NCBI GenBank assembly: GCA_028285205.1
Contig: JANQQA010000142.1
Coordinates: 1 to 64,000, forward strand
Direction: 5' to 3'
Source of the DNA: Bythopirellula sp.
Lineage (GTDB): Bacteria; Planctomycetota; Planctomycetia; Pirellulales; Lacipirellulaceae
DNA: 64,000 nucleotides
The notes under the pieces are model-generated. The model worked only from the letters and a program-made list of their open reading frames with translations. It made no database searches and had not been told where the DNA came from. The position numbers were made by a program, and so were the translations under genes. Below are positions 52,355 through 61,659 of the stretch, piece by piece (positions within the stretch are counted from its first letter, which is position 1; the number at the start of each line of letters is the position of its first letter).

Positions 52355-53197
52355 ATGTCCGCACCACCCTACTTCAATCGCCTCCTGCAGCAGCTGGCCA
52401 ATGACGATTCTCGAATCAGGGCGGCTTTCGGCAAGCATGTTCACTGGGGCTACTTTGCCGATCCCGGACACACGCCCGTGACGGCGGACGACTACGGTCG
52501 CGCCGCCGAGGCATTATGCCTCAAGATGATTGAAATGGCTGATGTCTCAGACGGCCAAAAAATTCTTGACGTTGGCTGTGGATTTGGTGGTACTCTCTCG
52601 TGCCTGAATGCAAGGTATTCTCAACTTGAGCTAATCGGTGTGAACATCGACCCAGAACAGTTGCAGCAGGCTGCTCGCCTTGTTCGACCTAGACCGGGAA
52701 ACAATGTCTATTTCATGGCCGCAGATGCAGCCGAGCTTGTACTAGCTGATGAGACAATCGACCTTGCTCTTTGTGTGGAGAGTATTTTTCATTTCGACCG
52801 TCCTCGTTTTCTTGCCGAAATCTCGCGCGTGCTGCGCCCCGGTGGCAGCCTGACAATTTCTGACTTTGTGCCCGATCAGCGCGCCACTGAATTCATCGAG
52901 GGCATCCACCTCAGCGCCGCCGAAGCCGTTCGCTCAGCCTACGGTTCGATCGATATCAGCTGGTCGTTGCAGCGTTACCAAGAGGTTGCGAATAGCTGCA
53001 ACCTGTGCTTAACTCACGGGGTAGACATCAGTTCGCATACTCTCCCGACCTACGAGTTCTTGCGCGAATGTGTTCAGTCTTGGGAAGATACGGTGGAGGC
53101 CAAAGACTTTCAGCGGGCAACAAATCTCTTGGAGTGGGCCACTCGGCGGCAGCTAGTCGCTTATCAGCTGATGCGGTTTGAGAAGAAATCACCATGA
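52355..53197 (+). CDS. Class I SAM methyltransferase (UbiE/Erg6-like)
   Basis: 280 residues. SAM motif KILDVGCGFGGTLSCL, acidic LIGVNIDPEQL, LALCVESIFHFDRP, and ISRVLRPGGSLTISDFVP. The N-terminal HVHWGYFADP is typical of the Erg6/tocopherol/mycolic-type methyltransferase group that acts on lipids or small secondary metabolites. The exact substrate is unknown. It stands alone between spacers. Confidence 0.85.
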   Translation: MSAPPYFNRLLQQLANDDSRIRAAFGKHVHWGYFADPGHTPVTADDYGRAAEALCLKMIEMADVSDGQKILDVGCGFGGTLSCLNARYSQLELIGVNIDPEQLQQAARLVRPRPGNNVYFMAADAAELVLADETIDLALCVESIFHFDRPRFLAEISRVLRPGGSLTISDFVPDQRATEFIEGIHLSAAEAVRSAYGSIDISWSLQRYQEVANSCNLCLTHGVDISSHTLPTYEFLRECVQSWEDTVEAKDFQRATNLLEWATRRQLVAYQLMRFEKKSP

Positions 53198-53869
53198 GGC
53201 AAGCGCAGCATTCGGGCCCTTACCGGATGCATCGTCCGCCCGCATGCTCACCGCTTGCTAACTCGCACAGGTGCAGCAGGGCGACGCAAGGTACTGATTT
53301 GGCGAACTGCCCGCGGAGTGAAAACTCTTGTGTGGCTTAGCCATCTCTTGGCGTCTCCCGTTCGCTCGGTCGGTGGAGAATGCCCGACCGTAAGTGCCGC
53401 GAGACGAAGTGGACTAGCCGCACGCATGAAAACTCCGGCGTCTTGAGATGGCAGCGAGCTGTCGTCACTTTACCGTCAGCCAATTAGCTGGGAGCTCATG
53501 CGAATTGCGGAACACCAGAGAGCCGCGGCTTCCTCGCCGCCGTGAAATAGCCAAGCATCCACTGGGCCGTGTCCTGCTTACTAGATGGCCGACTGTTGAT
53601 GCCTATGGGTTAAATCAACCCCTGGTCGACTGCAATCGGCAGTTCCGCGAGGTTCAGTATCCACTCATCAGAGCGGAGTCCGGCGCTGGGTCCTTGCCAC
53701 TCGACTAGGGTTTTGTTGCCATGTCATCGAGTGTGCTTGCTGCGCGTTTGCACGTGAAGGGTAAGTCCTGAATTTGCCCGCCAAAATCTTTGCATCCCAC
53801 CATGCACCAGCTTACAATCGAGGGCTTCCACCTCGACGCGACACTCTTAGATGCCCTCCGGAGCCCACC
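53198..53869. other. Intergenic region (672 bases)
   Basis: The longest non-coding stretch of the window. Frames of 60-90 codons exist here but lack protein character and good ribosome-binding sites. I see no RNA family, repeat or transposon remnant. A partial pseudogene cannot be excluded. Confidence 0.35.
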
Positions 53870-55093
53870 ATGCGTAGCCTGTTGTTGTTTGCACTGATGT
53901 TTTCAGGTATCGGTTCTTCTTCTGCTAACTTGGTGTACGACCTGCAGATCGTCGCCCGCCAGGGACAGACGATCGGCGGCGCTGAGATTGGAAATCTGTC
54001 GGGCGTGGATTTGGCGGACAACGGACTGATCGCCTTCTCAGGGGACAGTGGTGGCAACGCTCATGTGTGGAATGCGACCAGTGTGCTTGCTGCCGAAGGA
54101 CAACCCTTCGGTGGGGTGGCATCGCTGCCAGCTTTCGTCAGTCCAACAATTCAAATCAACAACAGCGGTACTGTGGCAGTCAGCACGGGATTCAGAAGAG
54201 TCTTCGATCCAGGCTCGGGTACACTCATTCCCGATACCAGCGATGCCACGACAGGGGTATTCATCTCGACCGGTGCGGGGAAGATTGGCGGACTCGGAAG
54301 CACGATTGGTGGGCAGTCTCTTGATGGCGCCGTCGGCGCCAGTATCCACTTAGACAATAGCGGCAACGTCTATTTCCATAACGGCATCGGTGGGACTAGC
54401 CGGGGCGTGTTCACTCAATCGAGTCTGCAGATTGCTAATGGTACGACGGTGGGGCCGGTGACTGTCGCACTTGATACGGGATCGACCAACGATTCAATTG
54501 ATGTCGATGCCAATGGTACGCCCTATGTCTATTCGGTAAACGATCCGATCCCGCGGGCATTGCACACTCCAGCAGCTGTCGTGGTGAGTGAAGGCGACAC
54601 ACTGGGGACTGGTGAGACCGTCGATGGATTGAATACTTCGAACTTCGCCGTCAGCGAATCGGGCCTCTCGGCATTTGCTGGGAACACCACGGGTCCCGAT
54701 TTCGATTTCTTTGTCGCCGACGACAACGGCGTGATTGTGGATGAGAATTCCGTCGTCGATGGCAAGCTAGTTGGCTTTGTGTTCGATTTCGACATCAATA
54801 GCAACGGAACCTTGGCTTTCCTCCATGGTGATAACTCGGTGCTTACACAGGACGATATTGTCATTGAGCCGAATGATACCGTTGATGGATTCTCGTTCCT
54901 TGGAGCCACATCTGATACGATCACCATCATCGATACAGGCGAGATTGCCTTCATTGGTACCTTCGACAATGGTATGGGCGGTCAGTTTCAAGCAGTCGTG
55001 CTAGCTACGGCCATACCCGAACCGTCTGCCTTCTTGTGCGTCTGCCTGATTGCGACCGTGGCAGGCACAAGGAGAAGAAAGGCCAAGAGCTGA
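53870..55093 (+). CDS. PEP-CTERM protein with NxxGxxAF repeats
   Basis: 407 residues from the ATG at 53870; the longer frame runs into spacer. Signal peptide (LLLFALMFSGIGSSSA), then tandem repeats of about 50-60 residues with the core N-x-x-G-x-x-A-F: DLADNGLIAFSG, INNSGTVAVS, LDNSGNVYFH, VSESGLSAFAG, INSNGTLAFLHG, TIIDTGEIAFIG. These are the choice-of-anchor NxxGxxAF beta repeats. It ends IPEPSAFLCVCLIATVAG and RRRKAKS. Function unknown; a propeller- or ladder-like surface protein is likely. Confidence 0.88.
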   Translation: MRSLLLFALMFSGIGSSSANLVYDLQIVARQGQTIGGAEIGNLSGVDLADNGLIAFSGDSGGNAHVWNATSVLAAEGQPFGGVASLPAFVSPTIQINNSGTVAVSTGFRRVFDPGSGTLIPDTSDATTGVFISTGAGKIGGLGSTIGGQSLDGAVGASIHLDNSGNVYFHNGIGGTSRGVFTQSSLQIANGTTVGPVTVALDTGSTNDSIDVDANGTPYVYSVNDPIPRALHTPAAVVVSEGDTLGTGETVDGLNTSNFAVSESGLSAFAGNTTGPDFDFFVADDNGVIVDENSVVDGKLVGFVFDFDINSNGTLAFLHGDNSVLTQDDIVIEPNDTVDGFSFLGATSDTITIIDTGEIAFIGTFDNGMGGQFQAVVLATAIPEPSAFLCVCLIATVAGTRRRKAKS

Positions 55094-55555
55094 ACGAACA
55101 GAGGAATGCGGATTGCAGAATCGCAGACGCGACTTCGTTCGCTCGCAAACTTCAATTTCCTTATTCCGAAATCCGCATTACCGAATCCGAACGGTGATGA
55201 TGAGGGAATCGCCATTTCCCGCTTGGGGTTAATTCAACCTCAAATCCCTAGAGCCCAAGTAAGCCTGTCTGCGCGATTGGGAACGCACCGAACTGCTGCA
55301 GCGAGGCGTGCAAACGCACCGAGTTCTCACGCCGGCCGCCCCAGGGCCGAACCTCGCTCATTGCGCTACCGACCGCGACATTTGCAAGGACGCGTCGCGG
55401 CTGTGGGTTGAGCGGCCATCCAAATAGGGCGTTCTGGGTACTTGCAATTAAATTGCGTTTGCCGTAAATTGCAAAACAGTTGCATGTGCGATCTATTCGC
55501 ACCGAAGCCGTTCCACATCGGCCGTCCCTGAAGACCTACAGCAGGAGTTGACCTC
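55094..55555. other. Intergenic region with inverted repeat and TTGCA words (462 bases)
   Basis: AATGCGGATT (55105-55114) and AATCCGCATT (55170-55179) form a perfect 10-base inverted repeat. Five TTGC words lie at 55442-55484 upstream of the next gene. No gene was recognised. Confidence 0.45.
55105..55179. repeat. Inverted repeat AATGCGGATT / AATCCGCATT
   Basis: Two perfectly complementary 10-base arms lie 55 bases apart just after the stop codon of the PEP-CTERM gene ending at 55093. They may be the remains of a small mobile repeat or fold as a 3' hairpin with a large loop. No T-run follows. Confidence 0.45.
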
Positions 55556-56509
55556 ATGACTTGGAGTATCTTGCGACCATTTTGCATGGTCGTTGCGTTT
55601 GCCATTGTTTTTGATCCAGTCGCCGCCTCAGCCGCCAAACTCTACGCTTCGGGACAGCTCTTGATCCCTGGCGACCCAGCCATCCCACCTGGTCAGCCCG
55701 GCCACGACGATAGTCGTGAGAACTACATCTTTGAGATCGACTCAGATACCGGCGACGCGACCCCCGTGAGCCCCGTGACGACCGGTTTGCCCGGCGCGCT
55801 CGGTGCGACGGTGGACGGCACGCTCTGGGGATGGGCTGGCAGCACGCTGCAAATCGTTGATCCAATTACCGGTATGACGACCCCGGCAGGTCCGATGACA
55901 GCCTTTTCGGCGACCGGTTTCGACGTCACGACCGACGGCGTTGGTTATGGGATCACGCTGGGGGATGATCAACTCTTCAGCGTCGACCTAAATACCGGCG
56001 TTGCGACCAGCGTCGGCTCAGCTGGGGCCGTGAATGTTGCCCTGGAGGCCGCCGGAGCCGTTGATCCAGACGCTTTCATTATCTCCATGGGAAGCGTAGG
56101 TGATTCGCTCTACGGCATCGACTTGGATACAAACTCGCTCGTGGAGTTCGACCCACTGACTGGAGCGGCCTCAGTCGTAGGTGCGTTAGGCGCTGTGGAT
56201 GGCGTGGGTGCGGGTATTTTCAGCGGCTACGCCGGATTGACGGGCGTCGACGAGAACGAAGATGGCCAGTATGAGTCGCTCTTTGGGGTAGTCAACTTCA
56301 TCAATCCAGGAGGGCCCATCGGCTCGGTTCGCCTCGGTGGCATTGCCCGATTCGACTTGACGGACAGCTCTTGGGATCTGGTGGGGCTCAACGAAAACGT
56401 GATCTTCTTCGGGCTCGCAAGCCCGCCGGCGATTCCAGAGCCGTCGACGATCGCGCTTTGTGGCTTGTCCGGTGTTTATCTGCTTTCTTGGCGTCGCAAA
56501 GGGACTTGA
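55556..56509 (+). CDS. PEP-CTERM protein, propeller-like
   Basis: 317 residues; SD GGAG nine bases before the ATG. Signal peptide (MVVAFAIVFDPVAASA), then a body with repeats of the kind YIFEIDSDTGDATPVSP, LQIVDPITGMTTPAG, LFSVDLNTGVATSVG, YGIDLDTNSLVEFDPLTG, which is the blade pattern of beta-propellers (DUF4394/6923-like). End: IPEPSTIALCGLSGVYLLSW and RRKGT. No catalytic site is seen. It is followed 77 bases on by the HAF-repeat PEP-CTERM gene. Confidence 0.87.
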   Translation: MTWSILRPFCMVVAFAIVFDPVAASAAKLYASGQLLIPGDPAIPPGQPGHDDSRENYIFEIDSDTGDATPVSPVTTGLPGALGATVDGTLWGWAGSTLQIVDPITGMTTPAGPMTAFSATGFDVTTDGVGYGITLGDDQLFSVDLNTGVATSVGSAGAVNVALEAAGAVDPDAFIISMGSVGDSLYGIDLDTNSLVEFDPLTGAASVVGALGAVDGVGAGIFSGYAGLTGVDENEDGQYESLFGVVNFINPGGPIGSVRLGGIARFDLTDSSWDLVGLNENVIFFGLASPPAIPEPSTIALCGLSGVYLLSWRRKGT

Positions 56510-56586
56510 GTTATCAGCCAGGTACCCCTCCGGTTCTTCGCTCGACCGCTATCCACCTTCCCGAGTTCATATAAGGACATGACTCC

Positions 56587-57750
56587 ATGAAGACGACGTC
56601 CCAGGTTCATAGTCTTGCAGTCTTTTTCATCGCTGCCCTAGTCATCGGTGGAACGACATCCACCGTGTCTGCCGTGGTGCCTTATACGATTACACCCATC
56701 GATACCCTTGGCGGTGATCGCAACTTTGCCAACGACATTTCCGATACTGGTTTTGTAACGGGTAACAGTCGAAAGGCGGGTGGTACCCAGTTGTTTCCCT
56801 ATGTTTGGCAATCCGGCGTTGCGGAAGAGATCCCCATCCTTCCCGACGTGCCGACGTTTGGTCGCGGTTTTGGAGTCAATAGTACCGGCATTGTTGCCGG
56901 CGAGAGTGGCAACGGTCCGAGCAAGGCGTTTCGCTACGACAGCACTACCGACGTCATCGACGACATCGGGAGTCTTGCGGGCGGTTCTGGCGGCGTGGCG
57001 AACGACATTAACGACGCGGGTGTTATCGTTGGTGCCGCGAGCAATGGGCAAAGCGTCCGAGCCTTTATCAGTGATGGTACGCCTGGCGGACCGCTGGTCG
57101 ACCTTGGCACGCCATTGGGTACGACTGACAGTTTCGCCCGCGCCTACGGAATTAGCCAATCGGGAGTGATTGCGGGCGTCGCGCGGAATAACTCGGATAC
57201 GACTAGCGAACCGACGCTTTGGCTGGACGACGGAGTCGGTGGCTATACGCCGACGACGATCGGCTCGCCAGCGGGTAGCGTTTTTGGGGAGGCGTTCGCC
57301 GCAACCGACGATGGTCGGGCGGTAGGACGGTACAGCGACCCAGTCAGCAGCCAGACGCGAGCCTTTTTCTACGATGGCGGGTCGAGCGTTGATTTAGGTT
57401 TGCTCCCGGGCGAGACATTCGATAACGCACGCGCTCTCGATATCAACAGTGCTGGACAGATCGTCGGCTACGTGGCGGACTTCGACAACGCCCCATCGTT
57501 TGGAGGTGCGGCAGTGCTTTGGGAAGGTGGTGAGATATTTGATCTCAATGATCTGATCCCATCTGCGAGCGGCTGGAGTTTGCTAAGTGCCAATGGCATC
57601 AATACGCATGGGCAAATTGTGGGTTTCGGTACGCTCATGGGGCAGACCCGCGCATTCGTGCTTACGCCAATTCCCGAGCCCTCATCGATCGCGCTGCTCG
57701 CCAGTATGGCAATTGGATGCTGCTTAGCAGTTCGGAGGCGGCAACGATGA
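56587..57750 (+). CDS. PEP-CTERM protein with HAF repeats
   Basis: 387 residues, with AAGGA before the ATG. Signal peptide (VFFIAALVIGGTTSTVSA), then HAF-type repeats with alternating phrases such as NDISDTGFVTGNS, GFGVNSTGIVAGES, NDINDAGVIVGAA, YGISQSGVIAGVA, LDINSAGQIVGYV and NGINTHGQIVGFG. End: IPEPSSIALLASMAIGCCLAVRRRQR. HAF repeats build a secreted beta-propeller of unknown role. Its TGA overlaps the ATG of the thioredoxin-like gene (ATGA), showing translational coupling. Confidence 0.9.
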   Translation: MKTTSQVHSLAVFFIAALVIGGTTSTVSAVVPYTITPIDTLGGDRNFANDISDTGFVTGNSRKAGGTQLFPYVWQSGVAEEIPILPDVPTFGRGFGVNSTGIVAGESGNGPSKAFRYDSTTDVIDDIGSLAGGSGGVANDINDAGVIVGAASNGQSVRAFISDGTPGGPLVDLGTPLGTTDSFARAYGISQSGVIAGVARNNSDTTSEPTLWLDDGVGGYTPTTIGSPAGSVFGEAFAATDDGRAVGRYSDPVSSQTRAFFYDGGSSVDLGLLPGETFDNARALDINSAGQIVGYVADFDNAPSFGGAAVLWEGGEIFDLNDLIPSASGWSLLSANGINTHGQIVGFGTLMGQTRAFVLTPIPEPSSIALLASMAIGCCLAVRRRQR

Positions 57751-58208
57751 AATCCATGGCCCGCGTGGTGGCTTCTGCGTCGTTTTTGGTTATGCTGGGG
57801 TGCCAATCCGCGAACTCCACAAAGTCTCATGTCCAGACGGCGGAGTCGGTCTCATACATTACAACCGAAGAGTTGTCGGCTGAGGTCGCTGAGGAGGACG
57901 GCATCGTGCTGGTCGAGTTCTGCGTTCCTGCTGGCTGCGCACGCTGCGATCGGATGCGACAACCGATCGATCAACTGGCAAGCGACGAGCAGCGAGGGCT
58001 CACGATTCGGCGTGTAAACCTCCAACAGCAGCCGGGGCTAGCTTGGGAGTTGGGCGTTAAGGTGTGCCCCAGCTACATTGCGTTTCGCGATGGCGAGGAG
58101 GTCTTCCGAGCTGAGTATCCGACGTCCAGCGATCTGATTGCCGTTGAGATAGACCGATTGCGTCAAACTACCGAAGCGCAGCAGCTCTCGAGTTACTCTG
58201 CGCGATAA
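57747..58208 (+). CDS. Thioredoxin-like lipoprotein
   Basis: 153 residues from the ATG at 57747, with GGAGG eight bases upstream and a 4-base overlap with the previous stop. Lipobox near residue 18 (LVMLGCQSA). A thioredoxin fold follows: IVLVEFCVPAGCARCDRM has the CxxC active site as CARC instead of CGPC, and VCPSYIAFRDGEEVFR carries the cis-Pro region (CPS). The CARC pair suggests an altered redox potential. It should act in the periplasm. Downstream, 27 bases away, is a COG0523 metal chaperone gene. Confidence 0.85.
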   Translation: MKSMARVVASASFLVMLGCQSANSTKSHVQTAESVSYITTEELSAEVAEEDGIVLVEFCVPAGCARCDRMRQPIDQLASDEQRGLTIRRVNLQQQPGLAWELGVKVCPSYIAFRDGEEVFRAEYPTSSDLIAVEIDRLRQTTEAQQLSSYSAR

Positions 58209-58235
58209 GCACGAAAGATTCTCTGAAAGAAAAGC

Positions 58236-59480
58236 ATGAGTAAGAAACTTCCAGTTACCGTTCTCTCCGGATTCCTTGGTGCCGGAAAGACTACTACGTT
58301 GAACCACGTGTTGGCGAACAGGCAGGGCCTGCGGGTCGCAGTGATCGTCAACGATATGAGCGAGGTGAACATCGACGCGACACTTGTTCGCGATGGTCAA
58401 GCGGGCTTGAGCCGAACCGAAGAGCGGCTTGTCGAAATGACCAACGGCTGCATCTGTTGCACGCTTCGCGAAGACTTACTGCTGGAGGTGGCGGAACTGG
58501 CTAGAGACGGGCGTTTCGATTACCTGTTGATCGAGTCCACCGGAATCAGCGAGCCGATGCCGGTGGCCGAGACATTTACCTTTGCCGACGAAGCGGGGCA
58601 GAGTCTGTCTGATGTCGCGCAACTTGATACGATGGTGACGGTCGTCGACGCAGTCAACTTCCAGCGAGATTTTTGCTCGTCCGACGATTTGGTCGATCGG
58701 AAGATGGGCCTCAGCGATGAAGACGAACGCAATGTCGTCGATCTGCTCACGGATCAAGTGGAATTTGCGAACGTGATCATGCTCAACAAGTGCGATCAGA
58801 TTGACGAAAGTGAGAAGCACGCGTTGTTAGGCATACTGCGGAATCTGAATCCGAAGGCTCGCATCATTGAGACCGTCCGGGGCAGTATCGATGTTGACCA
58901 AATCATGGGGACGGGGCTCTTCTCGCTCGACGAGGCTGGCGCGCAACCAGGCTGGCTTGAGGTTCCGCGCGGACAAGAGGAGCCAGAGACGGACGAATAC
59001 GGCATCACGAGTTTTGTGTACCGAGCACGTCGCCCCTTCCACGCCGAACGGCTCTGGTCCAATCTCGATGTCGCGGATGGCATTCTGGCAGGTGTCATTC
59101 GATCCAAAGGGTTTCTCTGGATCGCCTCGCGCCACGACTACGCCTACGAATGGTCGCAAGCGGGCGTCTCGGTGCAGTTGAACCCGGCAGGACTGTGGTG
59201 GGCAGCCGCGCCAGAGGAGGAGTGGCCAGAGGACTCGCCAGAAAATGCGGAACTGGTCGCTGACATTCAACGAGAATTTGTGGAGCCCCACGGCGACCGC
59301 CGCCAAGAGATCGTCTTCATCGGCATCGACATGGATCGGCCCGTTATCGAGTCCTTGTTGGAGGGATGCTTGCTTACTGATGAGGAGATGGAAGCAGGTC
59401 CTAGCGTGTGGGAGACATTCAACGATCCGCTCCCAGCGGTCACGTGGGATGATGCAGAGTATTCAGAGGAGCAACTGTAA
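58236..59480 (+). CDS. COG0523-family GTPase, putative metal chaperone (ZigA/YciC-like)
   Basis: 414 residues. Walker [17 protein letters not shown] at 11-26, the metal motif GCICC (Cys72-x-Cys74-Cys75), [19 protein letters not shown] (G4) and a CobW C-terminal domain ([17 protein letters not shown] onward). The subfamily with long acidic C-terminus and WExFNDPLP resembles the zinc-starvation ZigA/YciC group. It moves a metal, probably zinc, using GTP. It forms an operon with the thioredoxin-like lipoprotein. No Zur box of known type was found upstream. Confidence 0.9.
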   Translation: MSKKLPVTVLSGFLGAGKTTTLNHVLANRQGLRVAVIVNDMSEVNIDATLVRDGQAGLSRTEERLVEMTNGCICCTLREDLLLEVAELARDGRFDYLLIESTGISEPMPVAETFTFADEAGQSLSDVAQLDTMVTVVDAVNFQRDFCSSDDLVDRKMGLSDEDERNVVDLLTDQVEFANVIMLNKCDQIDESEKHALLGILRNLNPKARIIETVRGSIDVDQIMGTGLFSLDEAGAQPGWLEVPRGQEEPETDEYGITSFVYRARRPFHAERLWSNLDVADGILAGVIRSKGFLWIASRHDYAYEWSQAGVSVQLNPAGLWWAAAPEEEWPEDSPENAELVADIQREFVEPHGDRRQEIVFIGIDMDRPVIESLLEGCLLTDEEMEAGPSVWETFNDPLPAVTWDDAEYSEEQL

Positions 59481-59905
59481 GCTCCTGCTATGTGGCGGGC
59501 TTCTCCTGATGCAATGACATCGCTTCAGCGGACGTGAACATCACGACATCCCGTCGATGGGATCGCAGAGTTTCCAGCCATTGGCGAGGTTGGTCGTTGC
59601 GGCGCTGGTGAGCACTTCAACCCACCCGCCCGGTTCACGGCGGTCTTCTCTTGGTTCACTCTCCGGTCGTACGGCTTTGCGTCTGTCTCAACGCATCCCC
59701 CTCTGGTACTACCACCGCTCCAACCCGCAAGAAATGCAGCTTTTATCGATTCGTTCCTCACGTCCCTCCTACCACGACTGGCTGAGCTGATCGACCCTGC
59801 GGAAATCACGAAATATTCAGCGACCTCCCGCAAGATATTGTGTAAAGTGGGACTTGGGTTGGGTTATGCACGAATTCGGAAACGCATTCTTAGGGGGAAT
59901 ATGCG
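59481..59905. other. Intergenic region (425 bases)
   Basis: The spacer lies between the GTPase and the haloperoxidase-like gene. It has no supportable gene. The downstream start is preceded by AGGGGGAAT. No clear terminator hairpin was found. Confidence 0.4.
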
Positions 59906-61297
59906 GTGTCTATCTCTACGTTCACTCGTCTCTGCGCAGTAGCTCTACTGCTCATCAATTCTCGCCTTGCCGTCGCTTCGGATACAATTTTGGACTGGAA
60001 CACTGTGGCTACTGACGTTCTGGTTGCGGACGTCGTCTCACAACATCCGGGCATGGCATCGCGAACCATGGCCATGATCAATCTGGCGATGTACGACGCC
60101 TTTCAGATGTCAGCGGTGAGCGGTACGCCCTACTACGATTACACCGGCGTGATTCCACCACCATCGAGTGCTGTTTCGCGAGATGCCGCCGCCATTGAGG
60201 CTGCCTACACGATTCTGGCGAACAATTATCCTGATCAGCTGACGATCTTGGATTCGCAGCGCACCACCAGCCTGGGTGCGATTACCGATAGCGCGGAGAA
60301 GGCCGCTGGCATTCAACTCGGCGGGCTGATCGGCAACTCCATTGTCACTCGGCGAGCGGACGATGGTTATGATGTGAGCGTGCAATTCGTCCCCACAGGT
60401 GCACCCGGGCATTGGGAACCCGACCCACTCAATCCAGGACAAGAGGCCTGGGGGCCAGTTTGGGGAGACGTCAGACCGTTCTCGATTCAGTCGGGGCAGC
60501 AGTTTACGGTCGCGCCAATGCCAAGTCTCGACAGCGCCGAATACGCTCTGGCATTCGAAGAGGTCAAAGACTACGGCGCGTTGAACAGCCCATCACGGAC
60601 CGATGAGCAAGAGGAAATCGGAGTGTTTTGGGCTTACGATCGATTTGGCTTGGGAACGCCAATGGTGCTATTCAACCAAATACTCCAAACGATCGCGGTG
60701 CAAGAACAGAATACAGCCGAGGAGAATGCCGAACTGTTCGCACGTGCAACGGTGGCGATGGTCGATGCGGGAATCGCATCGTGGAATTCCAAGTACGAAT
60801 ACGACTTCTGGCGGCCGATATCAGCGATCCGCCGCGCCGACGAAGATGGTAATGATGCGACGGACGCCGACCCTAACTGGGTACCGCTAGGCGCACCCGG
60901 CGACGACCCCAGCAGCAGTAGCGACGACTTCACGCCACCTTTTCCGACTTATGTGTCAGGCCATGCCACGTTTGGTGGCGCACTGTTCAAAACGCTGGAG
61001 GAGTTCTACGGTACAGACGACATGAACTTCACGCTGACATCCGACGAGTTGCCCAATGTCGAGCGGCAGTTTACATCCTTCAGCCAAGCAATGATTGAGA
61101 ACGGACGAAGCCGAGTCTACCTGGGCATCCATTTCTTCTTCGACGATCTGGTTGGCCAGGACCTCGGATCAGAAATCGCTGAGTACATTGCCAGTCGTCC
61201 GTTTGTTGAAGTGCCTGAGCCCAGCGGAGTAGGCCTGGTCTGCCTAGCGGGGGCGACGTTCCTCTGCAATCGGCGCCGACGTAGTCTCAGCATGTGA
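59906..61297 (+). CDS. Vanadium-haloperoxidase-like (PAP2 superfamily) PEP-CTERM protein
   Basis: 463 residues from a GTG at 59906, with AGGGGGAA just upstream; an ATG at 59901 is out of frame. Signal peptide (LCAVALLLINSRLAVA). The vanadate/phosphate-pocket residues are all present: KYEYDFWR (K-x6-R), YVSGHATFGGA (SGH) and RVYLGIHFFFD (R-x5-H). This is the set of vanadium-dependent haloperoxidases and acid phosphatases. The end is a PEP-CTERM signal (VPEPSGVGLVCLAGATFL + RRRRSLSM). It may halogenate or act as a phosphatase at the cell surface; the sequence cannot decide. Confidence 0.9.
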   Translation: MSISTFTRLCAVALLLINSRLAVASDTILDWNTVATDVLVADVVSQHPGMASRTMAMINLAMYDAFQMSAVSGTPYYDYTGVIPPPSSAVSRDAAAIEAAYTILANNYPDQLTILDSQRTTSLGAITDSAEKAAGIQLGGLIGNSIVTRRADDGYDVSVQFVPTGAPGHWEPDPLNPGQEAWGPVWGDVRPFSIQSGQQFTVAPMPSLDSAEYALAFEEVKDYGALNSPSRTDEQEEIGVFWAYDRFGLGTPMVLFNQILQTIAVQEQNTAEENAELFARATVAMVDAGIASWNSKYEYDFWRPISAIRRADEDGNDATDADPNWVPLGAPGDDPSSSSDDFTPPFPTYVSGHATFGGALFKTLEEFYGTDDMNFTLTSDELPNVERQFTSFSQAMIENGRSRVYLGIHFFFDDLVGQDLGSEIAEYIASRPFVEVPEPSGVGLVCLAGATFLCNRRRRSLSM

Positions 61298-61659
61298 GAT
61301 GTTCGACCAGATAGCGCGCGATCGATTAATCGCCGCAAACTCTAGCAATCCAGCCGCTCGGAAGTTCCGACGCGGCTTCTGGAAGTGATCGTACGATGCC
61401 GCGCACGTGTGGTACGGTGCCTTCGGGCGGACGAGGTCGCTTGCCGTTACAACTCTAGTCGAGCCCACCGGTTCTTGAGCCGTATAGACGGCAGCTCCTC
61501 TCCGCCTGCCGCTGAGAATCCTACTGTCGTGGGCATCGAGGGGTAATCTGCCACCCCCAGCTCAATTGCGACTACCTCAATTGTGAAGTCTCCGGGACGT
61601 GTGTTAAATTGGCGTTAACTTCTGCCAGCTCTTTTCACAGTTTATGAGACTCAACATCA
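61298..61659. other. Intergenic region upstream of the sugar-import operon (362 bases)
   Basis: The spacer contains a GTTAA-N6-GTTAAC element near 61600-61620, upstream of the DUF4432 gene, that could be part of an operator. No gene was recognised. Confidence 0.35.

Noticed and set aside
53255-53708. Two short open frames in the large spacer
   Set aside because: Composition is Arg/Ala/Ser-rich without hydrophobic pattern, and no Shine-Dalgarno precedes them.
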